Assembly: GCA_934717805.1 (NCBI GenBank)
Contig: CAKUZG010000008.1
Location: 1 to 32,920 of the forward strand
Direction: 5' to 3'
DNA length: 32,920 nucleotides
Source: an uncultured Candidatus Saccharibacteria bacterium
GTDB lineage: Bacteria > Patescibacteriota > Saccharimonadia > Saccharimonadales > Saccharimonadaceae
Position 1 is the stretch's first letter; every line of letters starts with the position of its first letter. Under the pieces are notes generated by a model. The model made no database searches and was not told the origin of the DNA. It saw nothing but the letters and a program-made list of their open reading frames with translations. The position numbers and the translations under genes are program-made. This document shows, piece after piece, positions 1 through 8,393 of the stretch.

Positions 1-372
1 TTTAAAGAGATTGACAGCATCATTCAGAAGCTTTATGAAGATAATCTACTTGGTAAAATTTCAGATGAACGCTTTGTGAAACTAAGCCAGAGCTATGAAG
101 AAGAACAGCATCAGCTCCAAACTTCCATTTCTGACTTAACCGAAAAACTCGCCAAACAACAAGAAGATAGCTTGAATATCTCCAAGTTTATGATGAGAAT
201 TTCCAAATATACAAAGCTACCAGAACTAACCGTTGAGATAGTGAATGAGCTGATTGATAAGATTGTGATTCATAAACCAACTGGCACGAAACGCAATCGA
301 ATTATTCAGGTTGACATTTACTACAATTTCATCGGAAAATTAAACAATGAAAAAAGCGAGCCAAACAACTAG
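1..372 (+). CDS. Large serine recombinase, C-terminal fragment (5' end outside window)
   Basis: The reading frame is open from the first base, so only the last 123 residues of a longer protein are visible. The part seen is a charged coiled-coil stretch with the pattern KLYEDNLLGKISDERF, then a C-terminal segment with ELIDKIVIHKP and a basic end. This matches the C-terminal coiled-coil/DUF4368 region of large serine recombinases that move Clostridia-type conjugative or mobilizable elements. The catalytic serine domain lies upstream and cannot be checked. The gene contains no TTCGAA word, unlike the core genes further on, which fits an imported origin. It converges on the prepilin gene across a shared hairpin. 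It could be the intact end of an element or a decayed remnant. Confidence 0.8.
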   Translation, partial: FKEIDSIIQKLYEDNLLGKISDERFVKLSQSYEEEQHQLQTSISDLTEKLAKQQEDSLNISKFMMRISKYTKLPELTVEIVNELIDKIVIHKPTGTKRNRIIQVDIYYNFIGKLNNEKSEPNN

Positions 373-378
373 GCTCGC
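351..378 (-). terminator. Rho-independent terminator of the prepilin gene
   Basis: A perfect 7-bp stem GCGAGCC/GGCTCGC (356-362 with 372-378) has a 9-nt loop. On the minus strand it is followed by five T residues (351-355). It lies about 85 nt beyond the prepilin stop and overlaps the recombinase stop codon. Confidence 0.75.
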
Positions 379-463
379 TAATATTATCCCATTTGACTAA
401 ACTGCTATATGTCAGGTCAGCATTGCGAGAGTTATTTTTATTGGTTAGTTTAGAAAGATTTGA

Positions 464-967
464 TTATCCTTCTACGCAGTTACCACCACCGTTTTCAGTT
501 TTAACTGATACAACGATTGAGTTACCCTTTTCAATTGCTCCATCTGAACCACATTTAGCTTTGTTTGAAACAATCATAGTTCCAGGAGCGGTTGGTGCAG
601 CATGAGCGCCCTCTGCTGTCATAACGTCATATTCATTATTTGTCGAAGGGTCATTGAATGATGACGATCCTTTATCATTAGAGTTACTTGAATCCTTTGC
701 TAAGATATAGCTAGAAATGAAGCTGGAACCCTTAAGGTTTTGACCACCAGCAGTCCAAGGCAATGATCCTCGGTTATTTGAACTATAGTCTGTTACAGCT
801 GCGCGCAAGCGTGAAGCATCGTTCTTTCGTTGTGTATCACGTTGTGATCGTTGCAATGCTGGCAATGCCAAGAACACCATCAAGAAGATAAGACCTGCAA
901 TGGCAAGCACAAGCACAACTTCGATGATTGTGAAACCTTTTTTATTGTTTTTATTGATTAGGTTCAT
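464..967 (-). CDS. Type IV prepilin (class III signal peptide)
   Basis: A 167-residue major- or minor-pilin-like protein. The start at 967 is chosen over the upstream ATG at 994 because an AAGGTGG ribosome-binding site sits about 8 nt before it. It also gives the short basic leader expected of prepilins, MNLINKNNKKG, followed by FTIIEV. Cleavage is expected after that glycine, with the conserved Glu at +5. A long hydrophobic helix follows (about residues 12-35), then a polar C-terminal domain rich in Ser, Asn and Gly. Two cysteines about 25 residues apart near the C-terminus (in KAKCGSD and GGNCVEG) could form the D-region disulfide loop. Assembly would need PilD, PilB and PilC homologues, which are not in the window. 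Type IV pili are known in Saccharibacteria. Confidence 0.88.
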   Translation of the reverse strand: MNLINKNNKKGFTIIEVVLVLAIAGLIFLMVFLALPALQRSQRDTQRKNDASRLRAAVTDYSSNNRGSLPWTAGGQNLKGSSFISSYILAKDSSNSNDKGSSSFNDPSTNNEYDVMTAEGAHAAPTAPGTMIVSNKAKCGSDGAIEKGNSIVVSVKTENGGGNCVEG

Positions 968-1113
968 ATGAAATTCCACCTTTCTAATGAACAATTATTG
1001 TTAGTATTTTTATTTACGGTCTGTCCGTATGCAACCATTAAAGCACAAGCACAATCATTTTGCAAGGCTTTTTTAAGAATTTTTTAAGAATTTGGTGGTT
1101 TATATCTAAAAAA

Positions 1114-1602
1114 TTATTGCATTAAAATTTTTTTATACGAATATCGTTGCGCTGTGCGCCAAGAACCGATTGAATCGGAATTAAAACAACGAATCTCGCC
1201 ATCGCGGATTTCAGCAATTTCAACAAGAGCAGGGTTGTAAGAAACGCGTTTTTTGTAATAGCGGAGTTCGGAATCTTTAACATCATGCCGGCCCGGAAAA
1301 ACCTCTAAAAATTGAACTTTTGCACGCTCAAAAAAATAGTTTTCGAAACCACTTGGCGGAAAGAAATAAGCCGGTTTTAAGTTCATTTTTGAAAGAATAT
1401 ATTGAATATCACCCAAAGTTGCACGCGCTTCAACTGAAATGAACGCATAGACGCGACCTTTTTTGCTTTTAAAAATGGTAGCCTCGGCCGAATAACCAAC
1501 CGGAAGATTGCGCGAAATAACTTCTTCAATCCCAAAGCTAATACCAAAATGTTTTTGCAAGAATTCTTCAAGATTTTTATCAGAATAAGCGTGATTTTCC
1601 AT
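1114..1602 (-). CDS. Hypothetical protein, 162 aa
   Basis: Not recognised. A soluble mixed alpha/beta protein with no signal peptide or membrane segment. The N-terminal half resembles a small compact domain (KSKKGRVYAFISVEARATLGD). The C-terminal part ends in a Trp/Tyr-rich basic segment (GSWRTAQRYSYKK). A TGCTAAAAT extended -10 box ends 6 nt before the ATG on the minus strand, so the mRNA is probably leaderless. It is divergent from the helicase gene, with 67 nt between the two ATGs, and both promoters lie in that gap. Likely a lineage-specific core protein; function unknown. Confidence 0.7.
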   Translation of the reverse strand: MENHAYSDKNLEEFLQKHFGISFGIEEVISRNLPVGYSAEATIFKSKKGRVYAFISVEARATLGDIQYILSKMNLKPAYFFPPSGFENYFFERAKVQFLEVFPGRHDVKDSELRYYKKRVSYNPALVEIAEIRDGEIRCFNSDSIGSWRTAQRYSYKKILMQ

Positions 1603-1608
1603 AAAAAT

Positions 1609-1614
1609 ATTTTA
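1609..1614 (-). promoter_or_regulatory. Extended -10 box for the 162-aa gene
   Basis: On the minus strand the sequence reads TGCTAAAAT, 6 nt before the ATG at 1602. The -35 region is poor. It predicts a leaderless transcript. Confidence 0.5.
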
Positions 1615-1650
1615 GCACACTTTCGAAAAAAATGGAAATATCTAAATAAG

Positions 1651-1662
1651 TTATGCTATAAT
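1651..1662 (+). promoter_or_regulatory. Extended -10 promoter of the UvrD/PcrA gene
   Basis: TATGCTATAAT ends 7 nt before the ATG at 1670, so transcription should begin at or next to the start codon. A weak -35 (TGGAAA, 1633-1638) lies 18 nt upstream. Confidence 0.65.
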
Positions 1663-1669
1663 CGAAAGT

Positions 1670-3814
1670 ATGGATATTACGAAAGGCTTAAATAAAAATC
1701 AAAAAGAGGCGGTGGAAACTTTAAGCGGGCCGATGCTAATTTTGGCGGGCGCGGGAAGTGGTAAAACCAAAACCTTAACGCACCGAATTGCGAATTTGAT
1801 TGCGCACGGTGTGGCGAGCGAAACGATTTTGGCGGTGACTTTCACCAATAAAGCCGCACGAGAAATGCGTGAACGTTTGGCGGATTTGCTTAATCGCGAC
1901 GCGAACGACCGATTTTTTATGCCTTGGATGGGAACTTTTCACGGAATTTGTGTGAAGATTTTGCGACTTAAAGGTGAAGCGATTGGCGTGGCGCCAAATT
2001 TTGTGATTTATGATGAAGACGATCGACGAAGCTTGATTAAAAAAATCATGAAAGAATTACAAATTGACGAAAAAAGTTTGAAACCGCAAAGTGTTTCGAG
2101 TGCAATTTCGAATGCGAAAAACCAGCTTTTAACGGCAGAAGAATTTGCAAACAGCGCAAACTGGGGTTTTGAGCAAAAAGTTTCTGAGATTTTTTTGCGC
2201 TACGAAAAAGAACGGAACAAAGCGAATGCGCTAGATTTTGATGATTTGCTTTTTGAAACGGTAAAACTACTTCAACAAAATAAAGAAATCCGCGAATTTT
2301 GGCAAAATAAATTTAACCACATTTTGATTGATGAGTACCAGGATACGAACGCGGCGCAATATGCGATTATTAAAATGATCGTGAACGCCGAGCGAAATAT
2401 TTGCGTGGTTGGTGATGACTGGCAGAGCATTTATTCTTGGCGTGGCGCAGATTTTACGAATATTTTGAATTTCGAAAGAGATTACAAGGGTGCAAAAGTA
2501 ATAAAACTGGAGCAAAATTATCGTTCAACTGAGAATATTTTAAACGCCGCACATAACGTAATTTCGAAAAACCACAACCGAACCGATAAAAAACTCTTTA
2601 CCGAACTCGGTAAAGGCGAACCCGTTTTGGTGCAAAGTGCGCGCGATGAAAGCGAAGAAGCGGCGAAAATTGCAGGCCAGATTTTCAGTTTTAAAACTGT
2701 TGGAGCACGAAAATTCAGCGATTTCGCGATTCTTTATCGAACAAATGCGCAAAGCTATAACTTCGAAAAAGCGATGATTCGGTATCAAATTCCGTATAAA
2801 ATTTTTGGTGGAACACGCTTTTATGACCGCAAAGAAATTAAAGATATTTTGGCTTATTTGCGAGTGATTTATAATCCACTCGACCGTGTGGCTTTTGAGC
2901 GAATCGTGAATGTGCCGGCGCGCGGTTTGGGTGCGGTGAGCCTTTCGAAATTCTTGGACTGGCAAAGTTCGAACGGTTTGGATTTGATTTCAAGCTTACT
3001 TCAAGCTGGAGAGCTCTCAACCTTAACTTCACGCGCACGAAATTCATTGATAAATTTGGGTGAGATTTTTCGCGAATGCCAAATTTTAAGCGAAAATTCA
3101 TCAAACCCGAGCGAAATTATTGAGAGAATTTTAGAACGAACAAATTACGGCAAGAATGAAAAATTAACCGAAACCGAAGCAACCGAACGGAGTGAATATC
3201 TTTCAACCTTGGTGAGTGAAACAAAAAATTACGCAGATTTGGCGAGTTTTTTGGAAGACGCTGCACTGATGAGTTCAACTGATGCAAAAAGTGGCGATGA
3301 AGTGAATTTAATGACTTTGCACGCCGCGAAAGGTTTGGAATTTCCAGTGGTATTTTTGGCGGGAATGGAAGAGGGGATTTTTCCGCACAGCCGAGTTTTT
3401 GATGCAGGTGAAGACGATCTGGAAGAAGAACGCCGACTTTGCTATGTGGGGATGACACGCGCGCGAGAAGAGTTAATTTTAAGTTATGCCGAGTCACGAG
3501 CTGTTTTTGGCCAACGGAATTATTCTAGTCCGAGCCGTTTTATTACTGATGCCGAGCTGGAGCTACCGAAAAAGAATTTTGGCGGTTGGAATGATTTTTC
3601 GAAAGAAGACGATTATAGCCAAGAGGTTAGTTTTGAAGAGTTTGATGATTTTTATTCTGATGAATGTGGCTTACAAATTGGCGATCGCGTGAAAAGCCCC
3701 GCTTTTGGTGCCGGTATAGTTAAAGATATTGACGGATTGGCGGTTGAAATTGAGTTTGGCAACGGTAAGATTCGAAAACTAAATGCCGAATTTGCCCGCC
3801 TCGAAAAACTCTAA
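1670..3814 (+). CDS. pcrA: UvrD/PcrA/Rep-family 3'-5' DNA helicase (SF1A)
   Basis: 714 residues, the usual family length. An ATP-dependent 3'-5' helicase of repair and replication restart. Visible motifs in order: Q-motif Gln11; Walker A AGAGSGKT (26-33); motif Ia VTFTNKAA; motif II DEYQDT (from 221); motif III VVGDDWQSIYSWRGAD; motif IV EQNYRS; motif V LMTLHAAKGLEFPVV; motif VI CYVGMTRAREEL. The third residue of the usual GDxDQSIY box is Trp here (GDDWQSIY). The C-terminus ends in a small SH3-like region (GDRVKSPAFGAGIV) typical of PcrA. No RBS is present: the -10 box abuts the ATG, so the mRNA is predicted leaderless. PcrA versus UvrD cannot be separated by eye. Confidence 0.93.
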   Translation: MDITKGLNKNQKEAVETLSGPMLILAGAGSGKTKTLTHRIANLIAHGVASETILAVTFTNKAAREMRERLADLLNRDANDRFFMPWMGTFHGICVKILRLKGEAIGVAPNFVIYDEDDRRSLIKKIMKELQIDEKSLKPQSVSSAISNAKNQLLTAEEFANSANWGFEQKVSEIFLRYEKERNKANALDFDDLLFETVKLLQQNKEIREFWQNKFNHILIDEYQDTNAAQYAIIKMIVNAERNICVVGDDWQSIYSWRGADFTNILNFERDYKGAKVIKLEQNYRSTENILNAAHNVISKNHNRTDKKLFTELGKGEPVLVQSARDESEEAAKIAGQIFSFKTVGARKFSDFAILYRTNAQSYNFEKAMIRYQIPYKIFGGTRFYDRKEIKDILAYLRVIYNPLDRVAFERIVNVPARGLGAVSLSKFLDWQSSNGLDLISSLLQAGELSTLTSRARNSLINLGEIFRECQILSENSSNPSEIIERILERTNYGKNEKLTETEATERSEYLSTLVSETKNYADLASFLEDAALMSSTDAKSGDEVNLMTLHAAKGLEFPVVFLAGMEEGIFPHSRVFDAGEDDLEEERRLCYVGMTRAREELILSYAESRAVFGQRNYSSPSRFITDAELELPKKNFGGWNDFSKEDDYSQEVSFEEFDDFYSDECGLQIGDRVKSPAFGAGIVKDIDGLAVEIEFGNGKIRKLNAEFARLEKL

Positions 3815-3818
3815 AAAT

Positions 3819-3847
3819 TTGACCTTTCGAATTTTATTTGCTATAAT
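3819..3847 (+). promoter_or_regulatory. Sigma70-type promoter of the Rpf-like gene
   Basis: TTGACC (3819-3824), 17-bp spacer, TATAAT (3842-3847), with an extended TGC. The ATG at 3859 begins 11 nt after the -10 box, so the 5' UTR would be at most about 5 nt. Confidence 0.75.
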
Positions 3848-3858
3848 TGCTATTAACA

Positions 3859-5049
3859 ATGCGAGTTTTACAACCAATTTATTTTTACAAAAAACAACTT
3901 TTAATTGCGGGGTTTGCTTCGCTCGGATTTTTACTTCTATTGAATATTTTTGCAGTTGCAGGTAAAAATTCCGCAAAAGCTACAGGTCAGGGAAACAAAA
4001 TTTTAACTGTTTTTGAAAATGGCCAAAAAACTTCATTCAAAACTGATGCAAAAACTGTTCGAGAAGCGCTTAAAGCACAAAAAATCAGTTTTTCGAAAGA
4101 AGATAGCGTTGAGCCGGGGCTTGATGAAGAATTAACTGGTGCCGAATATAGCATTAATATCTACCGTGCAAAACCGGTGGTTGTTGAAGACGGCGAATTA
4201 AAAACAAAGATTCTAACTGCCGCACAAACTCCTCGCCAAATCGCCCAAAAGGCTGGTTTGAATGTTTACAACGAAGATAAACTTGCTTTTGAGGAATCAG
4301 GAAACATTCTTGAAGATGGCTCGATAAATACGCTAAAAATTACTCGCGCTAAAGAGATTTCTGTTGATTTGTTTGGAAAGACTGAAACTTTTAGAACACA
4401 AGCTAAAACTGTTGAAGATTTCTTAAAAGAGAAGAAAATTGTTCTTGGAAAAGACGACGGAATTTCGATCGACTTAAAAACTCAAATTTCGAACGGATTG
4501 AGTTTTCGAATTTGGCGAAACGGTAAGCAAACTTTAACCGTTGAAGAACCAACAGATTTTCAAACTGAAACAATTCAAGATGCCAATAAAGATTCTGGCT
4601 ATAAAGAAGTTAAAGAAGCTGGTGAAAAAGGTGTTAAAAGCGTAACTTATGAAGTTGATATGCAAAACGGTAAAGAAGTTTCACGCAAAAAAATCAATGA
4701 AACTGAAGTTAAAGCTGCTAAAAAACAAGTGGTAGTCGTTGGAACAAAAACTAGCCTTCCTGCCGGATCACACACTGATTGGATGACCGCAGCTGGAATT
4801 TCTGCTAGTGATTACGGATACGTTGATTATATTATCACCAAAGAATCAACTTGGCGACCAACTGCTCGAAATGGACAATATTACGGTTTGTATCAAACAT
4901 CTATTTCTAATCTAAATAACCATGGTTGTTCAGGTGCAACTTTGAGCGATCCTATTTGTCAACTACGTTCAGCATCAATTTACGCAACAAGCCGTTACGG
5001 TTCATGGTCGGCAGCATACGCTCACTGGAAAGCGAGTCATTCGTGGTAA
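3859..5049 (+). CDS. Secreted cell-wall hydrolase: DUF348 repeats, G5 domain, lysozyme-like domain (Rpf/YabE-type)
   Basis: 396 residues from ATG 3859, chosen because the upstream ATG at 3847 overlaps the -10 box. A membrane anchor or signal segment lies near residues 13-34. Three ubiquitin-like DUF348-type repeats follow (each starting with forms such as ILTVFENGQKTSF), then a G5-type stretch ending KKQVVVVGTK. Last is a compact C-terminal domain with YIITKESTWRPTA and YYGLYQTS. The Glu of that ESTW motif fits the catalytic acid of lysozyme-like/Rpf transglycosylases. Two cysteines (GCSG, PICQ) could form a disulfide. This is the architecture of resuscitation-promoting factors and YabE. In an epibiont it could cut its own wall or the actinobacterial host wall; that target is inference. 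Confidence 0.85.
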   Translation: MRVLQPIYFYKKQLLIAGFASLGFLLLLNIFAVAGKNSAKATGQGNKILTVFENGQKTSFKTDAKTVREALKAQKISFSKEDSVEPGLDEELTGAEYSINIYRAKPVVVEDGELKTKILTAAQTPRQIAQKAGLNVYNEDKLAFEESGNILEDGSINTLKITRAKEISVDLFGKTETFRTQAKTVEDFLKEKKIVLGKDDGISIDLKTQISNGLSFRIWRNGKQTLTVEEPTDFQTETIQDANKDSGYKEVKEAGEKGVKSVTYEVDMQNGKEVSRKKINETEVKAAKKQVVVVGTKTSLPAGSHTDWMTAAGISASDYGYVDYIITKESTWRPTARNGQYYGLYQTSISNLNNHGCSGATLSDPICQLRSASIYATSRYGSWSAAYAHWKASHSW

Positions 5050-5918
5050 AGCTTAGCTTTAATCAGAAATCTAGTCAAAAAAAATCTAAAAAAAGAGAGA
5101 ATTCAAATCTAAAAAATAATAAATCTCTCGGGCAGCACTGGTTGCGCGATAGATTTATTTTAGATGGAATCGCTGAAGAAGCTGAAATTAAAAAGGGTGA
5201 CTTTGTGCTTGAAATTGGCCCTGGCCTTGGAACACTAACATCTTCGCTCTTAAGATATGCTGGCGATTCGGGTGAAGTTCTTTCAATCGAGTTTGATGAA
5301 AACTTGGCGAAAAAATTGCCAGCACAATTTCCAGGAAAGAATCTTACCGTTCAAAATGCGGATTTTTTGGATTTCGACCTTTCAGAACTACCAAAAAACT
5401 ACAAAGTTGCCGCAAACGTACCATATTACATTACTTCAAAAATTATCGAAAAACTACTCACAAGTAAAAATAAACCGAGTGTTGCCGCACTTTTAGTCCA
5501 GAAAGAAGTTGCTGAACGAATTTGCGCAAAACCTGGAGATTTAAGTATTTTAGCGATCGCATCGCAAATTTATGCAAAAACTGAGCTTGGCCAAATCGTT
5601 GAACGAGAGTTTTTTACACCACCACCAAAAGTTGATTCTCAAGTGGTTATTTTAAAAGCGCAAAAACAAAACCTAATTGAAAAGTTCAACTTCGAAAACG
5701 ATTGCCAAATTTCTGAAAAAGAATTCTTTCGAATTGTCAAAGCTGGTTTTGCCGCAAAACGCAAAAAAATTTCGAAAAGTTTGAGTGCGAATCTTGCAAT
5801 TTCGAAAGAAAAAACTACTGAAATTCTAGAAGATTGTGAAATCTCGCCAGATTTACGCGCACAAGATTTAAAAATTAACGATTGGCTAAAAATTTCAAAA
5901 TTATTTTTTAGTAAATAG
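5043..5918 (+). CDS. rsmA: 16S rRNA (adenine1518/1519-N6)-dimethyltransferase
   Basis: About 291 residues. Dimethylates two adjacent adenines in helix 45 of 16S rRNA during small-subunit assembly. Seen: KSLGQHWLRD (the conserved SxGQxFL-type entry), SAM motif I EIGPGLGTLTS, acidic motif II IEFDENL, motif IV NVPYYITS, and FFTPPPKVDSQVV near the C-terminal domain. The frame stays open upstream through the end of the Rpf-like gene. The GTG at 5043 is preferred because it is the last start before the conserved core and overlaps the upstream stop by 7 nt, implying translational coupling. ATG 5004 is an alternative. No promoter is seen between the two genes. Confidence 0.9.
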   Translation: MVKLSFNQKSSQKKSKKRENSNLKNNKSLGQHWLRDRFILDGIAEEAEIKKGDFVLEIGPGLGTLTSSLLRYAGDSGEVLSIEFDENLAKKLPAQFPGKNLTVQNADFLDFDLSELPKNYKVAANVPYYITSKIIEKLLTSKNKPSVAALLVQKEVAERICAKPGDLSILAIASQIYAKTELGQIVEREFFTPPPKVDSQVVILKAQKQNLIEKFNFENDCQISEKEFFRIVKAGFAAKRKKISKSLSANLAISKEKTTEILEDCEISPDLRAQDLKINDWLKISKLFFSK

Positions 5919-5934
5919 TCGTTTTTAATCTTTT

Positions 5935-5963
5935 TTGTGTTCGCTGCCATTATATGATATAAT
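5935..5963 (+). promoter_or_regulatory. Promoter of metG
   Basis: TTGTGT (5935-5940), 17-bp spacer, extended -10 ATGATATAAT ending at 5963. The ATG follows 10 nt later, so the leader is very short. Confidence 0.6.
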
Positions 5964-5973
5964 TATAAGCAGT

Positions 5974-7497
5974 ATGACGAAGAAAAAACTTTATATCACA
6001 ACTGCAATCCCTTATGCAAATGGTGCACCCCATATTGGTAACGCACTTGATTATTTAATCGCCGATATTTGGTCAAGATATCAACGACAACAAGGAAACG
6101 AAGTTCGTTTTCAAGTTGGAACAGATGAACATGGTAATAAAATTGCCGAAAAAGCAGCCGAAAAAGGCTTAACTCCACAAGAATATGTTGATGGGACTGT
6201 TCAGAATTTTAAAAATTTGATGGACAAGATGAAAACAACCTATACGGATTTTATTCGAACAACAGATTCGCACCATGTTGGAGCGGCACAATATATTTGG
6301 ATGAAACTCCAACCTTATATCTATAAAAACACCTATGAAGGTTGGTATTGTACGGGTTGCGAAAGTTTTTATACCGAAAAAGAAGTAGCTGAATCACGCG
6401 GAATTTGCCCAAACCACCAAAAACCTTTCGAAAGACTTTCGGAAGAAAATTACTATTTGCGAATTTCAGAATTTACGCCAAAAATTATTGAATCAATTGA
6501 ATCTGACAGAATGAAAATTGTGCCAGAATATCGAAAAAAAGAATTCTTAACCTTTTTGAAAGGTGGGCTTGAAGATGTTTCAATCTCGCGACCAAAAAAG
6601 AATCTAACCTGGGGAATTCCAGTTCCTGGCGACCCAGAACAAGTTATGTATGTTTGGATTGACGCTTTAGCGAACTATTTAACAGTTATTGGCTATCCTG
6701 ATATTCCTGAATGGGAAGATTTTTGGCCAGCAAATGTGCAGGTGATTGGTAAAGATATTTTGCGTTTTCACGCTGGAATTTGGCCAGCAATGTTAATCGG
6801 TCTCGGACTACCTCTACCAAAAACTCTATTAGTTCACGGTCACATTTCAAGCAATGGTGTGAAAATGAGTAAATCTATCGGAAACGTGGTTGATCCAAAC
6901 GAAATTATCGATAATTACGGATTGGATGCTTTTCGGTATTATTTCTCGCGCCACGTTGCAACTCAAGATGATGGCGATTTCACTTGGGAGAAATTCGAAA
7001 ACGCCTACAACAACGAATTGGGTAATGATTTAGGAAACTTGGCCTCGCGCGTAGCAAACATGGTTAAGCGGTATCAATCTGGTGTAATTGGTGAAATTCC
7101 TCGCGACGAACACGACCGCCACACTTACAACAACTACATGAAAGCTTTAGAGTTCAACAAAGCTATTGATGAAGCTTGGGGACTGGTTCGCGCACATAAT
7201 CAGTATATTGAAGGCGTAAAACCTTGGGAGATCGCCAAAAAAGCAAAAGAAGACAAAGATGAAGAAAATCACTTAGCAGAAGTTCTTGCACACTCAGTTT
7301 CAGGACTTCTTCAGATTGGTGAAATGCTCAAACCTTTCATGCCCGACACAGCTGAAAAACTCCAAACAATTTTTGGTAGCGGTGTAATTCGTGACGAAGA
7401 AGTTGGGCTACTTTTCCCAAAAATTTATCTTAAAACCGAAGACCCACGTGCCGCAAAAATTGCAGCAGCCCAAAATAAGCAGCAACTTAAAAAATAA
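5974..7497 (+). CDS. metG: Methionyl-tRNA synthetase
   Basis: 507 residues; charges tRNA-Met with methionine. Class I signatures are clear: the HIGH-type box PHIGNAL near residue 21 and the KMSKS loop NGVKMSKSIGNVVDP near residue 300. A zinc-knuckle region is present (YCTGCESFY then GICPNH), giving a single CxxC plus a Cys/His pair. The C-terminal anticodon-binding helical domain follows, and there is no EMAP/Trbp111-like extension. Start 5974 is used instead of the upstream in-frame ATG at 5935 because that start precedes the -10 box. Together with rsmA and tatD it forms a housekeeping cluster. Confidence 0.95.
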   Translation: MTKKKLYITTAIPYANGAPHIGNALDYLIADIWSRYQRQQGNEVRFQVGTDEHGNKIAEKAAEKGLTPQEYVDGTVQNFKNLMDKMKTTYTDFIRTTDSHHVGAAQYIWMKLQPYIYKNTYEGWYCTGCESFYTEKEVAESRGICPNHQKPFERLSEENYYLRISEFTPKIIESIESDRMKIVPEYRKKEFLTFLKGGLEDVSISRPKKNLTWGIPVPGDPEQVMYVWIDALANYLTVIGYPDIPEWEDFWPANVQVIGKDILRFHAGIWPAMLIGLGLPLPKTLLVHGHISSNGVKMSKSIGNVVDPNEIIDNYGLDAFRYYFSRHVATQDDGDFTWEKFENAYNNELGNDLGNLASRVANMVKRYQSGVIGEIPRDEHDRHTYNNYMKALEFNKAIDEAWGLVRAHNQYIEGVKPWEIAKKAKEDKDEENHLAEVLAHSVSGLLQIGEMLKPFMPDTAEKLQTIFGSGVIRDEEVGLLFPKIYLKTEDPRAAKIAAAQNKQQLKK

Positions 7498-7500
7498 TAA

Positions 7501-7533
7501 AAACCTCGGCTTAACGCTGAGGTTTCAACTTTT
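7501..7533 (+). terminator. Hairpin terminator after metG
   Basis: A 10-bp stem (7501-7510 with 7516-7525, one G-U pair) has a 5-nt loop and a short T run (7530-7533). It lies 4 nt after the metG stop. Confidence 0.6.
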
Positions 7534-7553
7534 CGAAAGGATAAAATGAAAAT
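7530..7553 (+). repeat. 24-nt leader block shared with pth
   Basis: Identical to 17394-17417. Both contain TTTTCGAAAGG as ribosome-binding site, then ATAAA and the ATG of the next gene, and both come right after a terminator hairpin. Confidence 0.6.
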
Positions 7554-8328
7554 TATTGATTCACATTGTCATATTCACGATAGAGATTTTCCGATTCAGA
7601 AAAATGAAGTTTTTGAAAATATGCAAAATGCTGAAATTTCGAAAGCAATTTGTATTGGTGAAAATCTTGAAAATTCAAAACTTGCAGTCAATTTTGCAAT
7701 TGAAAATTCTGGCAAAATTGAGCTTTTCTCGGCAATTGGCGTTCATCCGCATGAAGCAGAAAAATATAATCCAAAAGAGTTAGTTACAGAACTCGAACAG
7801 CTTTCGAAAAAACCAAAAGTTGTGGCAATTGGTGAAATCGGGCTTGATTATTTTTATGAAAATTCAAATCGTGAAGCACAAAAAACAATTTTAAAAGCCC
7901 AGCTTGAACTTGCGCAAAAGCTAAACTTATCGGTGAGTTTTCATGTTCGTGAAGCTTTTGCAGATTTTTGGCCAATTTTTGATGAAGTTTCGAAAAACGG
8001 TAAAATCCGTGGAGTTTTGCATTCTTTTACAGATTCGAAAGAGAATTTGAACGAAGCCCTAAAACGAGATTTATTCATTGGCGTGAACGGTATTTCTACT
8101 TTTGTGAAAAAACCGGAAGAACTAGAAATGTTTGCTAACATTCCACTTTCAAAAATGTTAATTGAAACAGATTCACCGTTCTTGGCGCCAAAAGGCAAAC
8201 GCGGAAAACCAAATCAACCTGCGTTTTCGAAATTAGTGGTTGAAGATTTAGCAGAAAAACGGCAAATTCCAGCTGAAGAAGTAGCTAAAATTACATCTAA
8301 AAATACTGAGGAACTATTCAATATCTAG
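7546..8328 (+). CDS. tatD: TatD-family metal-dependent DNase
   Basis: 260 residues, typical length. TIM-barrel hydrolase of the amidohydrolase-like TatD family; members act as 3'-5' DNases in repair. Metal ligands are visible: HxH in DSHCHIH near the N-terminus, Glu in VAIGEIGLDYF (about residue 97), His in SFHVREA and VLHSFTDS, and Asp in IETDSPFLAP (about 206). The ribosome-binding site CGAAAGG lies 6 nt before the ATG, inside the leader block shared with pth. Confidence 0.92.
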   Translation: MKIIDSHCHIHDRDFPIQKNEVFENMQNAEISKAICIGENLENSKLAVNFAIENSGKIELFSAIGVHPHEAEKYNPKELVTELEQLSKKPKVVAIGEIGLDYFYENSNREAQKTILKAQLELAQKLNLSVSFHVREAFADFWPIFDEVSKNGKIRGVLHSFTDSKENLNEALKRDLFIGVNGISTFVKKPEELEMFANIPLSKMLIETDSPFLAPKGKRGKPNQPAFSKLVVEDLAEKRQIPAEEVAKITSKNTEELFNI

Positions 8329-8341
8329 CGTTTTTAGCCTA

Positions 8342-8370
8342 TTGACAAAAATATAAAAATATGCTAGAAT
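8342..8370 (+). promoter_or_regulatory. Consensus promoter of the 226-aa gene
   Basis: TTGACA (8342-8347), 17-bp spacer, TAGAAT (8365-8370) with extended TATGC. This is the best -35 in the window. Confidence 0.8.
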
Positions 8371-8393
8371 TGAAACATATTTAGAGGCAAAAA

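Noticed and set aside
1015..1029. Small inverted repeat TACGG-TCTGT-CCGTA upstream of the prepilin gene as an operator
   Set aside because: Only 5 bp and no second copy. The prepilin promoter itself could not be placed with confidence.
2540..3497. Several long minus-strand ORFs inside the helicase gene
   Set aside because: They are shadows of the plus-strand coding frame, with no ribosome-binding sites or recognisable domains.
4926..5042. Longer N-terminus for RsmA from ATG 4926
   Set aside because: This part lies inside the conserved lysozyme-like domain of the previous gene in another frame and has no RsmA similarity.
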